Shown here in pieces: positions 22,686 to 34,125 of a stretch of DNA of 64,000 nt (position 1 is its first letter; each line of letters begins with the position of its first letter). The DNA is from Lunularia cruciata (lineage: Eukaryota; Streptophyta; Marchantiopsida; Lunulariales; Lunulariaceae). The stretch covers positions 41,168,001 through 41,232,000 of the forward strand of contig OX419757.1 in assembly GCA_948567375.1 (NCBI GenBank), written 5' to 3'. A program made the position numbers and the translations under genes. The notes below the pieces were generated by a model. It did no database searches. It saw nothing but the letters and a program-made list of their open reading frames with translations, and had not been told where the DNA came from.

Positions 22686-24910
22686 TGTCGTGTTGTGGTT
22701 TGCATAGCCCGTAAAAAGTGACTTATCATAGTTTATCTCCACGTTAGTGGGGTAGGTTGCATGCTAGATCCAACGGATGAGATGTTGCCATGTGAGCCAT
22801 CTATGTACATGTATGTGATTGGCCATGTGGGTTACAATCTTATCATATTTGAGGGCTCTGATGAATAAAGATGAGGGCAAGTAGAGAGACGGGTGTGTTT
22901 TAGTTTGGAGAGTCTCAAGGAGAGAAGGAAGTTGGGAGAGAGTTGTAGCAGAGCGCGAGTGTTAGAGCATTAGAGGAAGCATTTGAGCATGAGATGTCCC
23001 ATGCTCCCGATCTGCCACTCCCAAATCCTTTTCTCATCAGGCTTCAGATTTTACACCGTGACGACTTACGGGATTGGTTGGTAGCACGTTTTGGCGTGGT
23101 GTTTATGGAGTCGGTGATGGGAAATCCAGATCCTATCGTCCTTCCGGTGCTTAATTATGAGAATGTCTAGGAATTGAAAATTTATGTTCTTCTATAGTTG
23201 GGGAATGTCTAAAATTTTGCTCATAAGCTTCAAGGTGGAATTGTGGGGTCCATTTGTCAAAAAGTAAAAAGAGTAAAGGACAAATGTGCAAGAGCTTGGG
23301 TCTCAAGAGGGAAGTCGGGCGTTTTTCGACCATCGAGGGATTTTGGTGAGGCCATTCGAATAATAGAGGACATGGTTGGAAAGAGGAAATAACAGGCTAC
23401 AATTTGAAGACAGAAATCACTCGATTTGAGCTGAGTATAAGAGAGATGTGATCAATTGAGTGAAGGGGGGTTGAATTCATACCCAGGAGCACAAAGTAGC
23501 CAATTGAGGGAGCTTCTTGAGACCTTTTTACTATCTGTCAGTGAGATTGGAGAGTAGACAATGTTCTTACAGTACTGAGCACAATAAATTCCAGTTTTGG
23601 GTCAATCTAGAATCAGATCCAATTGATTGAAGTTGAAGCTTATGGGATGTAAGGTGTTGGAGAAGAGCTAATGATCAGGTTTGGAGTTTTGGTCACTCTC
23701 CAAGTTGCAGTTATAATTTCCTCATGAAAATTTCCATAGTTGTTGGTGGATAGGTTTAGCTCCTCTGTGTGAAAGTTTCATGTGAATTCTTCAAATAGAG
23801 AAATCAGGGTCTTGGATCAAGTATACGTGGGTCTGTAGAGCTCACAAGTTAGCCCAACTCAAGAATTGATCCACATCTAAAGACTGGAGTTGGATTAAGC
23901 TACAAAAATTTTCAGGAGTTTAGACAAAAACACAACCAGATATTGTGGAAAATTTGGGTGGTTCTATATCTATGCAAAGTGAGATCTGATGCAAAACATC
24001 CTGCTGAAAATACTGTCATAAGCTCGGTAGAGCAAATTTTCCTTTCATCTTGATTGGATATCAAGTCTCATGTCCTATGACTATGACTGAGAGTTTCAGG
24101 TTGCCAGAGTGTTTTTGAGGATCAAGTGTATTTCTAAATCAGAAATTTGGGGAAAATTTGCCAAGAACAAGGAGCAAACCCTAAAAAGAAGATTTCAAAA
24201 TTAGGGTGAAGTAAAAAAAAAACCCTGGCCAACTTTGAGAGATTTTCAGGTGAGTTGTAGTGATTTGACTGAAGTAAATTTTATATCATTGGAAAGCTTA
24301 TCTTACAGGATTTCCATTGAATCCTAGATCACTTGAATCCAAGCTATGTAGAAATAGTTACTTGCATATGAGTTGCACAAATTTTTCCCCATCAAAAAGA
24401 CATAGAAAATCCCCACATGAAGTAGGAATTTGTTGAGATTTGAAGTACAGATGGGAGGAGGCTTGGAGTACAGGTTGGAATGAGCTTGATGACAGAGCAC
24501 AAAGGTTCTGAAGCTCTTTCTCGACAAAAAGTACAGAGAGTTGTTGCCTTTTTCTTGTGATTGGATCCTCTCTGTACTTGTATGTCTATTTGTACGCCCA
24601 ATTGGCTTGGATTGGTGTGCGGGCGTTGCGCTCAGATTATTTCCTTCTAGGAGTGTTGTGTATTTCTCCTTGGTTACGTTGGAAGTGATGACCAGCAAAC
24701 CAGGAGTGCGTGTTGTGATGATAGGTCAGGTTGCCCGGTACTATCCTTCCCGATAGCAAGAATATTAGTCATGAGGAAGGAGGGTTCCGGCAATAAGGGT
24801 CACACGTGTGTTTTGTTGAGTCATTATGGGTTTACCTCTAGCCTCTGATCTGTAGTCTCCACAGCTAGGCACCCTGTGTGTTCCCAAAGAGAGAAAAGGA
24901 AAGTACAATA
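22686..24910 (+). mobile_element. D1: 2,225-bp solo-LTR-like unit
   Basis: Begins TGTCGTGTTG and ends in a decayed CGACA (CAATA). Flanked by GTAG/GCGG; the uninterrupted site in element B is GCGG, so this is a 4-bp target duplication. The unit has an almost equal-length inverted partner at 31,513-33,736, which fixes both ends. No pol genes are present. Region 24,540-24,750 is homologous to part of the leader of the methyltransferase elements, so D probably belongs to a related family. Several short ORFs (for example MLDPTDEMLPCEPSMYMY near 22,760) are shared with D2 but contain stops. Confidence 0.82.
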
Positions 24911-25340
24911 GCGGTTCACACTTGAGGTTGTCCTGTTGGATAACCAAAGGAGGATTTTCTATTTGGTGGAACCTTCAAGGAAGGTCTATACACCACAAAA
25001 GGTCTTACTAGACTTTGGTGCACAACCTCCTTATGTTGGGGAAGGTTGTAGTTATTGGTCTGGAGCAACAGAAGACCGATGTGAAGAGGTGTCCATTTCA
25101 GATCCAAACAATTCTAGGGGTGGTTCTACAAAATACATCACATGTAGAGAGCTTGTCATCCAGATTCAGCTTGGTCATCCATTTGATAGCTCTATGGTGA
25201 GAGCTCAGACTATTGCAACAATAGTTGAGTCATATGATGTGCTAGTTGGTGGAGCAATATTATACCCCATGGGTTTTAGTATTGACTATTGGAAGGAGTC
25301 AATCTCCTATAGACTAGGTTGGCAGTCAAGTGAGGGATGA
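24911..25340 (+). pseudogene. Copy O aspartic protease
   Basis: Open for 134 codons (24,936-25,340). The active-site loop reads VLLDFGAQPP where the young copies have LLDSGAQP, so the second catalytic residue is lost. The downstream DVLVGGAILYPMGFSIDYW stretch is strongly conserved with B and marks the second protease loop. Confidence 0.85.
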
Positions 25341-26418
25341 GTATGTCACCTACTAGTATGCTTTAGTAGCGGCACTCTTAGCTCACTATCATAAAGGATC
25401 ATGCCGACATCAATTTCAACTTTCAGTGGTTCTATTGCTTGGCCTGTTGACTTATTGGAGAGGAATGCCCATACATGGATACTCCAATACTAGAAGAGAT
25501 CACTTGGATTTGGAGTACAAGTGGGATCATTCTATCCACCTTGGATGTTCCATTGTAGAGTTCAGAGGAGCATTGCAGCAACATGCAAATCAATTGGTGC
25601 AATAGGGTTGGAGTTAGCCTTTGTACCACCAAGAGACCAATGTAAGGATGAGCCTCCAGGGTCTATCACATTGTCACCTTTGGATACTACACTCATTTCT
25701 TGGAATATCCAATAAAGGGAGTATGTCTATTGGAGTTGTTTCTTGGGATTAGCACTAGACTAGATGTAGTACTACAAGCAAGTATTTACATATAGAGCTA
25801 ATTGTATGTGGAGAGAGATTAGATTGTTAGGCAAGTCTCTCTACATCATGTGGTACATTTGGTCTATCAATATCTTGAGTTATTAATAATGTCAATAGTC
25901 AAGGGTTACCAAAAGACCCTACCAGTAGACATTTCCTTGCTAAGGACACAAGATGTAGCAAAATATGGTCCCATTCATTTGGTGATTTCTAGATGGCCAT
26001 GTTAGGGACATACACATGCTGGCCAAGGTCAGGGTCTTCATGATCTCAATTCTGGTGTGTTTTGGGAGATGTTTCATATACTACAACATCTCCAAGTTCA
26101 TCAATCAAGTTCTCCAACTTGCATTTTGGAGAACAACCAATGCGTGATTCTTGCACCTGAGTGGTGGTGAGTACACATCAGCTTCATTCTTAGATAGGAC
26201 TTGCCATGTTGTTGGATGCAACCAAAGTGAGATCATGGGCTCATTGTCTTTATCTTTGGTGAACAAACCTCTTATCTAGAGAGGTTTTATAATGTGCTTA
26301 TGATGGAATAGCGACAAGATCACCTCACCTCATTGGGTGTTGGGCGTCAATCTCAGACAATGGTAGTGTTTGATAGGTCACCTATGGTAGTGGTGAACCT
26401 AGTTGGACATCCATAAGC
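25341..26418 (+). pseudogene. Copy O C5 cytosine methyltransferase, N-terminal part
   Basis: Clear remnant of the same methyltransferase seen in A and B: LLELFLGISTRL (motif I), YVERD (motif II), PIHLVISRWPC (motif IV with the catalytic Cys) and SGVFWEM are readable between 25,715 and 26,070, separated by stops. LLENV has decayed to ILENN (about 26,130). Sequence continues at 34,126 after the nested block. Its presence in this most decayed copy shows that the enzyme joined the element family before these copies diverged. Confidence 0.85.
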
Positions 26419-27081
26419 TATGAGTTGACTTGTTTCTCACTCATGATAAACCTCTAATGGCTATTATGGTAGGCCATCATGGACTAAGAAGGCAAAGAAT
26501 CCCAACTCCATCATACTCCTCCAAGGCTAACACTCCAAGACTCAAGACCTTGCTCACTAAAGAACTCAATAAGAGAGAGGTAGTTGCTAATGAAAGGATG
26601 ATGAGTACCTCTCACCCCTAGTTTATATACTTGTAAAATAGTTACGCATCAAAGTTACTAATTAATGGAGTAACTCAAGTTACTAGGCTAATAGTCAAAT
26701 AAAGTCAAAAAGCTAACAGAATTATCCATACTCATGGGAATATTCTCCTAAGCATGTGGTCTTATCTTGACCCAACTACTAAGTCAAGGATTCCTTCACA
26801 TGGGCTATCCTTGGACTATATCCAAAACCAAAAAACTTGTGGGCCCAAGAGTTCTCAACTCTTTCTTCAAAGCCAAACACCTAGGAATAATACCAAGTCA
26901 ACACACTAGAATCCAATATAGTGATGTTCATCTTTTCCACTTCCTCTAAATTAAGTTCCTCTCTATCTTAGCTATGACTAAATTTAGCTAATCATACTAA
27001 TGTAGAACCATCCTTTATCTCTATATAAATAATATTTCTTAAGTACTTATAATACCAAACTAAATATCACAATAACACATA

Positions 27082-27477
27082 TGTAACAATATGGAGTTTA
27101 GCGACGAAGTTAATAGGGCTAACAAAGTAGCAAATAAGACAAATTAGGTTTGAATATTCCAAAAGTATTTAGGAAGCTTTTTAGGAAGCTTCTAGGCTAG
27201 CTTGCTTGTACCCCAAGTAGGTAGCTTCTAGAAGCTTCCAACTAGCTTAGCTTGCATGCCAAGTAAGCGGCTTCTAGAAGGAAGCTTCTTGGTAAACTTG
27301 GCTTGCACTCCAAGAAAGCGGCTCAAGGAAGCTTCTTGAGAAGCTTCTAGGACCTTGTATGTTCCCTATAAATACAAGAGCCAAAGCTCATGCTAGGCAT
27401 TCAGAGTTTTCCTCATTCAAGTGTCCCAATGTGAGCTTCAATTCTCATATTTCTCTACTTGGTCTTGGACTTTTACA
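27082..27477 (+). repeat. 5' LTR of chromovirus-2
   Basis: 396 bp, TGTAACAATATG to ACTTTTACA, with TATA box CTATAAATA at 27,366-27,374. It contains the AGAAGCTTC-rich short repeats typical of this family. Confidence 0.9.
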
Positions 27478-27478
27478 T

Positions 27479-27490
27479 TGGTATCAAAGC
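27479..27490 (+). promoter_or_regulatory. Primer-binding site for initiator Met tRNA
   Basis: TGGTATCAAAGC, one base after the LTR end, differs at one position from TGGTATCAGAGC, the standard site complementary to plant initiator Met tRNA. Confidence 0.85.
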
Positions 27491-27494
27491 AGGA

Positions 27495-28895
27495 ATGGGA
27501 TGGATGGAATTTATGGACCACCAAATCCACTTTTGCCAAACCATTGGGATTTTCTTGTCTAGGTATTACCCAATCATCATTTCACACAATTCATCACCTT
27601 GTGCTTTGGGCAAGATTTTTTGCATATGATCACCTTGTCTGAGGAACCCTTGATACTTACGGTTGTAACTTATAGAGAACAATGGATGTGTTGCATCTAT
27701 GTGTTAATAAATTAGATAAATTGGGAGTAGTGGGATAGAGTAATAGCCATGACAACAATACTAGATGTTATCATTGCTATGCAACAACAAACCAAGCACT
27801 TTACTTGATTGTTGGATGAACGAGACTAGCAACGACAAGAACACATAGAGAGAGCACCAATTTGAAATAAAGAAAATCAAATCCAATTTCCAAAACCCAA
27901 GGTGTTTGAAGGCAAGAATCTTCTAGGCATAATGGAGAATTTTGTGTTTGATTGCAAACATTACTTTGAAGCTACCAATCTCCAAGATGAACAAAAACAA
28001 ATTCTCTTGGCTTCTAGCTAAACGGATGGTGTGGCAAAACTTTGGTGGCAATTCTGAGTGGAGCAAGCTGAATGATAGATTGTTGCACCAATCTTGACAT
28101 GGGCAAAATTGAAGCAAGCAATACTTGGTCAATTTCAAACTATAAATGCCACCCAAGCCACACAAGATAAATTGCATGGAGTTGAAGCAGATTGGCTCTA
28201 TAAGGAGCTACATCACGCAATTTCAAAATATCATCATGCAGATTCCAGATATACAAGAAGGTGAAGTTCTGGATCAATTTGTGAGGGGATTGAAGTCAAA
28301 AACCAAATTGAAGGTGATCACATGAGAACCATAAAAAGTGGAAGAAGCCATGCAATTGGCGGAGCACTTTGATTCCTTGGTTGTGACAACCTAGTCATGA
28401 CCTACACAAAACCTACCAGTATAGTATGCATGGGTAGAGGAACCAACACCAATGGAGATTGATGTTATCCAACGGAGACCACTTGGTCCAATGGAGACCA
28501 CTTGGTACAATGGATAGATAAAGATTATGACAAAATGTGGTTTTTTGTATTATCGCCAAGTTGGATATTGCATTGTTGAATGTCCACTTAGGAATATGCA
28601 ACCTTGACAAGTTGCCTAGATAGAGTTTGTGGAACAAAATGATCAAGGAAACAAGGAATTCTAGAAGGAGATTTGAGCTACCTATTGGGAGCTTGATTAG
28701 TTCCAATGAGATTGAAGGCTTGATCTATGCAAGTTTGCTTCACTTGCAAGGTATGATATCTAATCGGGATTGTAAGATTTTGGTTAATTTTGGAAGTTCA
28801 AAGAATTGCATGTCTATGCAAGTAGCAAAGGAATTGGATATTCCTATCAAGCTGATTTGGAAGTAGATTGATGATGGCGGATGGTAGAAAGGGTT
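27495..28895 (+). pseudogene. Chromovirus-2 gag and protease
   Basis: Gag remnant runs from about 27,500 to 28,400 with many stops; recognisable strings include the capsid-like region around 27,900-28,350. The protease piece 28,627-28,866 reads ILVNFGSSKNCMS, where Asn replaces the catalytic Asp. Directly after it the sequence jumps into reverse transcriptase, so the protease C-terminus and first part of RT are deleted. Confidence 0.7.
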
Positions 28896-28904
28896 TTGCA
28901 TTCT

Positions 28905-31507
28905 AAAGATTTGTTCCAAAGAAGGATGGAGGATTTTTTTTTGGTATTGATTACCATGGGTTCAATAAACAAATAGTGAAGAATGCATATCCCTTGCCTC
29001 GGATAAATGACTTGCTTGATCAATTGAGTGGAGCACAATACTTTTCCAAGTTGGATCTTCACAACAACTATTGGCAAATCTCCATTGATAGAGAGGATGC
29101 GCAAAAGACTACCTTTTGCACAAGGTATGGGCATTTTGAGTGGAGACTTCTACCTTTTGGGCTCACTAATGCTCCAACAATCTTCATGGATCAGATGCAT
29201 CGAGAGTGGATGGACTATTGGATTGGTACATGGTGGTGTTCTTGGATGATATCTTAATTTATAGCAAGACAAAGATAGAACATGTGAATCATGTGTGAGA
29301 AGTCCTAAGACAACTACGGCAATAGAAATTTTACTGCAAAAAGTCAAAGTGTGCCTTTTGGCAGAAGGAGGTTACCTTCTTGGGTCACAAGATCTCATTG
29401 GAGGGGATCAAGATGGAAGAGGAGAAAATCAAGGCCATTATTGATTGGCCTACTCCAAAGGATGTTATAGAAATATGTGCATTTAATGGATTTACCAGTT
29501 TTTACCTACAATTTATCCACTATTATGCTCATGTCACTGCACCATTGACTGATCTCTTGGGGAAGAACTTGAGCTTCCAATGGACCACCAAGCACAAAGA
29601 AGCATTCTAGAAGTTGAAACATATGGTGTCTTCAAGACCCATTCTCCAACCATATGATCCTTAGCTACCTTGTGTGGTTGATTTTGATGCTTCTAACTTT
29701 GCAATTGGAGTCGTGTTGCAACAAAAATTCCCAAATGGACTACATCCCATTGCCTTTATGTCTTGCCAACTAAAGACAGTTGAAGAAATTACTCTACTTG
29801 AGATTGAGAGCAACTTGCAATGGTATATATCACCAAGGTATGGAGGTATTATCTCTTGGGGAAACAAGTGATCATGCAAACTGATCACAAACCATTGTTG
29901 CAGACCTTATACTTGGAATGGATGAAGAGTCGACATCATCAATGGGAGGAGCAACTCCAATTGTTTGACATCAAACTTGAGTACAAGCCAGGTTGGTTCC
30001 ATGTCATCCCTGGTGCTCTTTCATGATGACATGATTTGAACTCTCTTCTTCTTATCACAATGGCAATTATGATAGTGTCAATTGACTCCACGGTCCAAAA
30101 CAAGTTTTGTTCAGCTCTACAACCAAATTCTTTCTTCCAAATGGTACATGGTCATTTAACAACATGCAAAAAGGAGTACAACACCTTCTCCTTCAAGGAA
30201 GGCCTTCTATTCTATGAGGACTGGATCTATGTTCCAACCAAAGATGACCTTCGACTTGTGCACCTTCAAGAAGCCCATGATTCACCAATTGCTAGTCACA
30301 TGGGTATGGGCAAGACCTTGGGTACCCTCCAATGCCAATGGTGGTGGCCCAACATGGCACACAATGTTTGGGAGTTTATCCAATTGTGTGAGAGTTTCCA
30401 ATGCAACAAGGCCAGTAACCAAAAACCGAGTGGACTCCTTCAACCACTCCCCATTCCATCTACTTGTTAGGAATATGTGAGCTTAGATCTCATTACCTCC
30501 TTGCCTAAGACAAAGCAAGATCACACAACAATTGTGGTGTTTGTGGATAAGCTTAATAAGGAAATCCATTTGGCACCAATGGTTGGTACTATGGATACTC
30601 CAACCTTGGCGCAAATCTACTTTGACAATGTATTCAAGCATCATGGGATGCCACATGTACTCATCTTCAACCATGATCCTCGCTTCATTGGAAAATTTTG
30701 GCAAGCACTCTTCCAGATACTTGGCACCAAGCTTTTTTTGTCCATGGCCTACCAACTGAAGGTGCAAATTGCACCTTGGAAGATATGCTTTGTGCCTTCG
30801 TCAACATTCACCATACCAATTGGGATGAATGTCTTGTAACTGCAAAGTTTGCATACAATAATTATAAACAAGCAAGCACAGATTCTCTCCTTTCTTTCTT
30901 AATTTTGGCCAAGAACCACTTGTTCCAAATTCCCTTCTTGCTCCTCCTCCACCTCAGGTCCCTCATACTTCCACCTTCTTGACCACCATCTCCCAATCTC
31001 TCCAACAAGCTAAATCTCATCTCGTTGTTACTCAAAATCAATAGAAACAATATGCGGATCACCATCTTCATGATCTCAATTTTCAAGTTGGTGATAAGGT
31101 CATGCTCTCATCCAATAACCTCCCAAGTTTGTAAACTTGCCCCAAATTGGATAAGACCCTTTGATATCACCTAAATTGTTTCTCCTGTTGCTTATCGACT
31201 TGCCTTGCCTTGTCATATGTGCATCTATCTTGCCTTTCATGTTTCCAAGTTGAAACCCTTTGTTCCTAACCCCTCTTTTTTTTCCCTCTCGAGTCCAATC
31301 TCCCTCTCCTCCTATCCCTATCAATGATCATGAGGAGTACAAAGTTGATCGTATCCTTGCACGTTGCCATAGTCAACAAGGCCATCAACAACATACAAAG
31401 TACAAGGTCCTTTAGAAAGAGTATCACTTGCATCATGCCACATGGGAACCCCTTTCTCATCTCTAGAATGCATAACTGGCCAACCAAGAGTTTGAAGCTT
31501 CACTGAC
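28905..31507 (+). pseudogene. Chromovirus-2 RT, RNase H, integrase and chromodomain
   Basis: Reverse transcriptase 28,905-29,480 (FVPKKDGG, then FSKLDLHNNYWQI, LPFGLTNAP; the catalytic LDD is at about 29,242). RNase H about 29,660-30,025 (VDFDASNFAIGVVLQQ, TDHKPLLQTL). Integrase zinc finger about 30,255-30,400 and core 30,475-30,850 with the second Asp region decayed (FNHDPRF). A chromodomain remnant lies at about 31,325-31,500 (EYKVDRILA, then ATWEPLSHL). Less decayed than chromovirus-1 but still broken by frameshifts and stops. Confidence 0.85.
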
Positions 31508-31512
31508 TACGA

Positions 31513-33736
31513 TGTCATACTTTCCTTTTTTCTCTCTGGGAACACACAGGGTGCCTAGCTGTGGAGACTACAGATCAGAGGCTAGAGGTAAACCCATAAT
31601 GACGCAACAAAACACACGTGTGACCCTTATTGCCGGAACCCTCCTTTCTCATGACTAATATTCTTGCTATCGGGAAGGATAGTACCGGGCAACCTAACCT
31701 ATCATCACAACACGCACTCCTGGTCTGCTAGTCATCACTTCCAACATAATCAAGGAGAAATACACAGCACTCCTAGAAGGAAATAATCTGAGCGCAATGC
31801 CCGCACACCAATCCAAGCCAATTGGGCGTACAAACAAGCATACAAGTACAGAGAGGATCCAATCACAAGAAAAAGGCAACAACTCTCTGTACTTTTTGTC
31901 AAGAAAGAGCTTTAGAGCCTTTATGCTCTGTCATCAAGCTCATTTCAACCTGTACTCCAAGCCTCCTCCCATCTGTACTTCAAATCTCAACAGATACCTA
32001 TTTCATGTGGGGATTTTCTATGTCTTTTTGATGGGGAAAACTCTGTGCAGCTCATATGCAAGTAACTATTTTTACATAACTTGGATTTGAGTGATCTAGG
32101 ATTCAATGGAAATCCTGTAAGATAAGCTTTCCAATGATATAAAATTTACTCCAGTCAAATCACTACAACTCTCCTGAAAATCTCTCAAAGTTGGCCAGGG
32201 TTTTTTTTTTGACTTCACCCTAATTTTGAAATCTTCTTTTTAGGGTTTGCTCCTGGTTCTTGGCAAATTTTCCCCAGATTTCTGATTTAGAACTACCCTT
32301 GATCCTCACAAACTCTTTGGAAACCTGGAACTCTCAATCATAGTCACAAGACATGAGACTTGATATCCAATCAAGATGAAAGGAAAATTTGCTCTACCGA
32401 GCTTATGACAGTATTTTCAGCAGGATGTTTTGCATCAGATCTCACTCTGCATAGATCTAGAACCACCCAAATTTTCCACAATAGCTGGTTGTGTTCTTGT
32501 CTAAACTCCTGCAAATTTTTGTAGCCGAATCCAACTCCAGTCTTTAGATGTGGATCAATTCTTGAGCTGGGCTAACTTGTGAGCTCTACAAACCCAGGTA
32601 TACTTGATCCAAGACCCTGATTTCTCTATTTGAAGAATTCACATGAAACTTTCACACAGAGGAGCTAAACCTATCCACCAACAACTCTGGAAATTTTCAT
32701 GAGGAAATTATAACTGCAACTTGGGGAGTAACCAAAACTCCAAACCTGATCATTAGCTCTTCTCCAACACCTTATATCCCATAAGCTTCAACTTCAATCA
32801 ATTGGATCTGATTTGAGATTGACCCAAAACTGAAATTTATTGTGCTCAGTACTGTAAGAACATTGTCTACTCTCCAATCCCACTGACAGATAGTGAAAAA
32901 GTCTCAATAAGCTCCCTCAATTGACTACTTTGTGCTCCAGGGTATGAATTCAACCCCCCTTCACTCAATTGATCACATCTCTCTTATACTCAGCTCAAAT
33001 CGCATGATTTGTGTCTGAAAATTGTAGCCTGTTATTTCCTCTTTCCAACCATGTCCTCCATTCCTCAAATGGCCTCACCAAACTCCCCCAATCGTCGAAA
33101 AACTCCCGACTTCCCTCTTGAGACCCAAGTTCTTGCACATTTGTCCTTTACTCTTTTTACTTTTTGACAAATGGACCCCACAACTCCACCTTGAAGCTTA
33201 TGAGCGAAATTTTAGGCATTCCCCAACTATAGAAGGACATAAATTGTCAAGTCCCAGACATTCTCATAAGTAAGCACCAGAAGGACGATAGGATCTGGGT
33301 TTCCCATCACCGACTCCATAAACACCACCTCGAAACGTACTACCAACCAATCCCATAAGTTGTCACGGTGTAAAATCTGAAGCCTAATGAGAAAAGGATT
33401 TGGGAGAGGCAGATCGGGAGCATGGGATATCTCATGCTCAAATGCTTCCTCCGATGCTCTAACACTCGCTCTCTGCTACAACTCTCTCCCAACTTCCTTC
33501 TCTCCTCGAGACTCTCCGAACTAAAACACACCCGTCTCTCTACTCGCCCTCATCTTTATTCATCAGAGCCCTCAAACATGATAAGATTGTAACTCACGTG
33601 GCCAATCACATACATGTACAAAGATGGCTCACATGGAAACATCTCATCCATCGGATCTAGCATGGAACCTACCCCACTAACGTGGAGATAAACTATGATG
33701 TCACTTTTTACGGGCTGCACAAACCACAACACGACA
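31513..33736 (-). mobile_element. D2: 2,224-bp solo-LTR-like unit, inverted partner of D1
   Basis: Starts TGTCATACTTTCC and ends ACACGACA on the + strand, with perfect 4-bp target duplication ACGA (31,509-31,512 and 33,737-33,740). It matches D1 end to end in opposite orientation and differs by one base in length. It inserted between the chromodomain and the polypurine tract of chromovirus-2, so it is younger than that element. Confidence 0.88.
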
Positions 33737-33769
33737 ACGAGGATGTCACCAACTAGCAATGGGGGAATA

Positions 33770-34099
33770 TGTAACAATATGGAATTTAGTGACAAAGTTA
33801 ATAGGGCTAACAAAGTAGCAAATAAGCAACTCAAGTAGGTAGCTTATAGAAGGAAGCTTTTAGAAGCTTCCAACTAACTTAGCTTGCACGCCAAGTAAGC
33901 AATTTCTAGAAGGAAGCTTTCTAGTAAACTTAGCTTGCACTCCAAGAAAGTGGCGCAAGGAAACTTCTCAAGGGCCTTGTATGCTCCCTATAAATACAAG
34001 AGCCAAAGCTCATACTAGGCATTCAGAGTTTTCCCTCATTCAAGTATCCCAATGTGAGCTTCAATTCTCCTATTTCTCTCCTCGGCTTGGACTTTTACA
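33770..34099 (+). repeat. 3' LTR of chromovirus-2
   Basis: 330 bp, preceded by a purine tract (AATGGGGGAATA). It aligns with the 5' LTR apart from an internal deletion near 33,825. Confidence 0.88.
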
Positions 34100-34125
34100 A
34101 CATACATGCGCAAATGTGTGTTACA

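Larger units (their letters stand above)
27082..34099 (+). mobile_element. Chromovirus-2, full-length layout, split by D2
   Basis: Direct LTRs (27,082-27,477 and 33,770-34,099) with an initiator-Met primer site, gag, protease, reverse transcriptase, RNase H, integrase, chromodomain and polypurine tract. The 5-bp target duplication ACATA (27,077-27,081 and 34,100-34,104) is perfect. Without D2 the element is about 4.8 kb. About 0.4 kb between protease and reverse transcriptase is missing, and the 3' LTR has a ~65-bp deletion. Confidence 0.9.
26419..34125 (-). mobile_element. Solo LTR of family C, split by chromovirus-2
   Basis: Left piece 26,419-27,081 starts with TATGAGTTG (decayed TGTGAGCCG) and right piece 34,100-34,125 ends TGTGTTACA; together they equal one family C LTR in reverse. 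Flanks AAGC (26,415-26,418) and CAGC (34,126-34,129) are a probable 4-bp duplication. No internal sequence of family C accompanies it. Confidence 0.8.
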
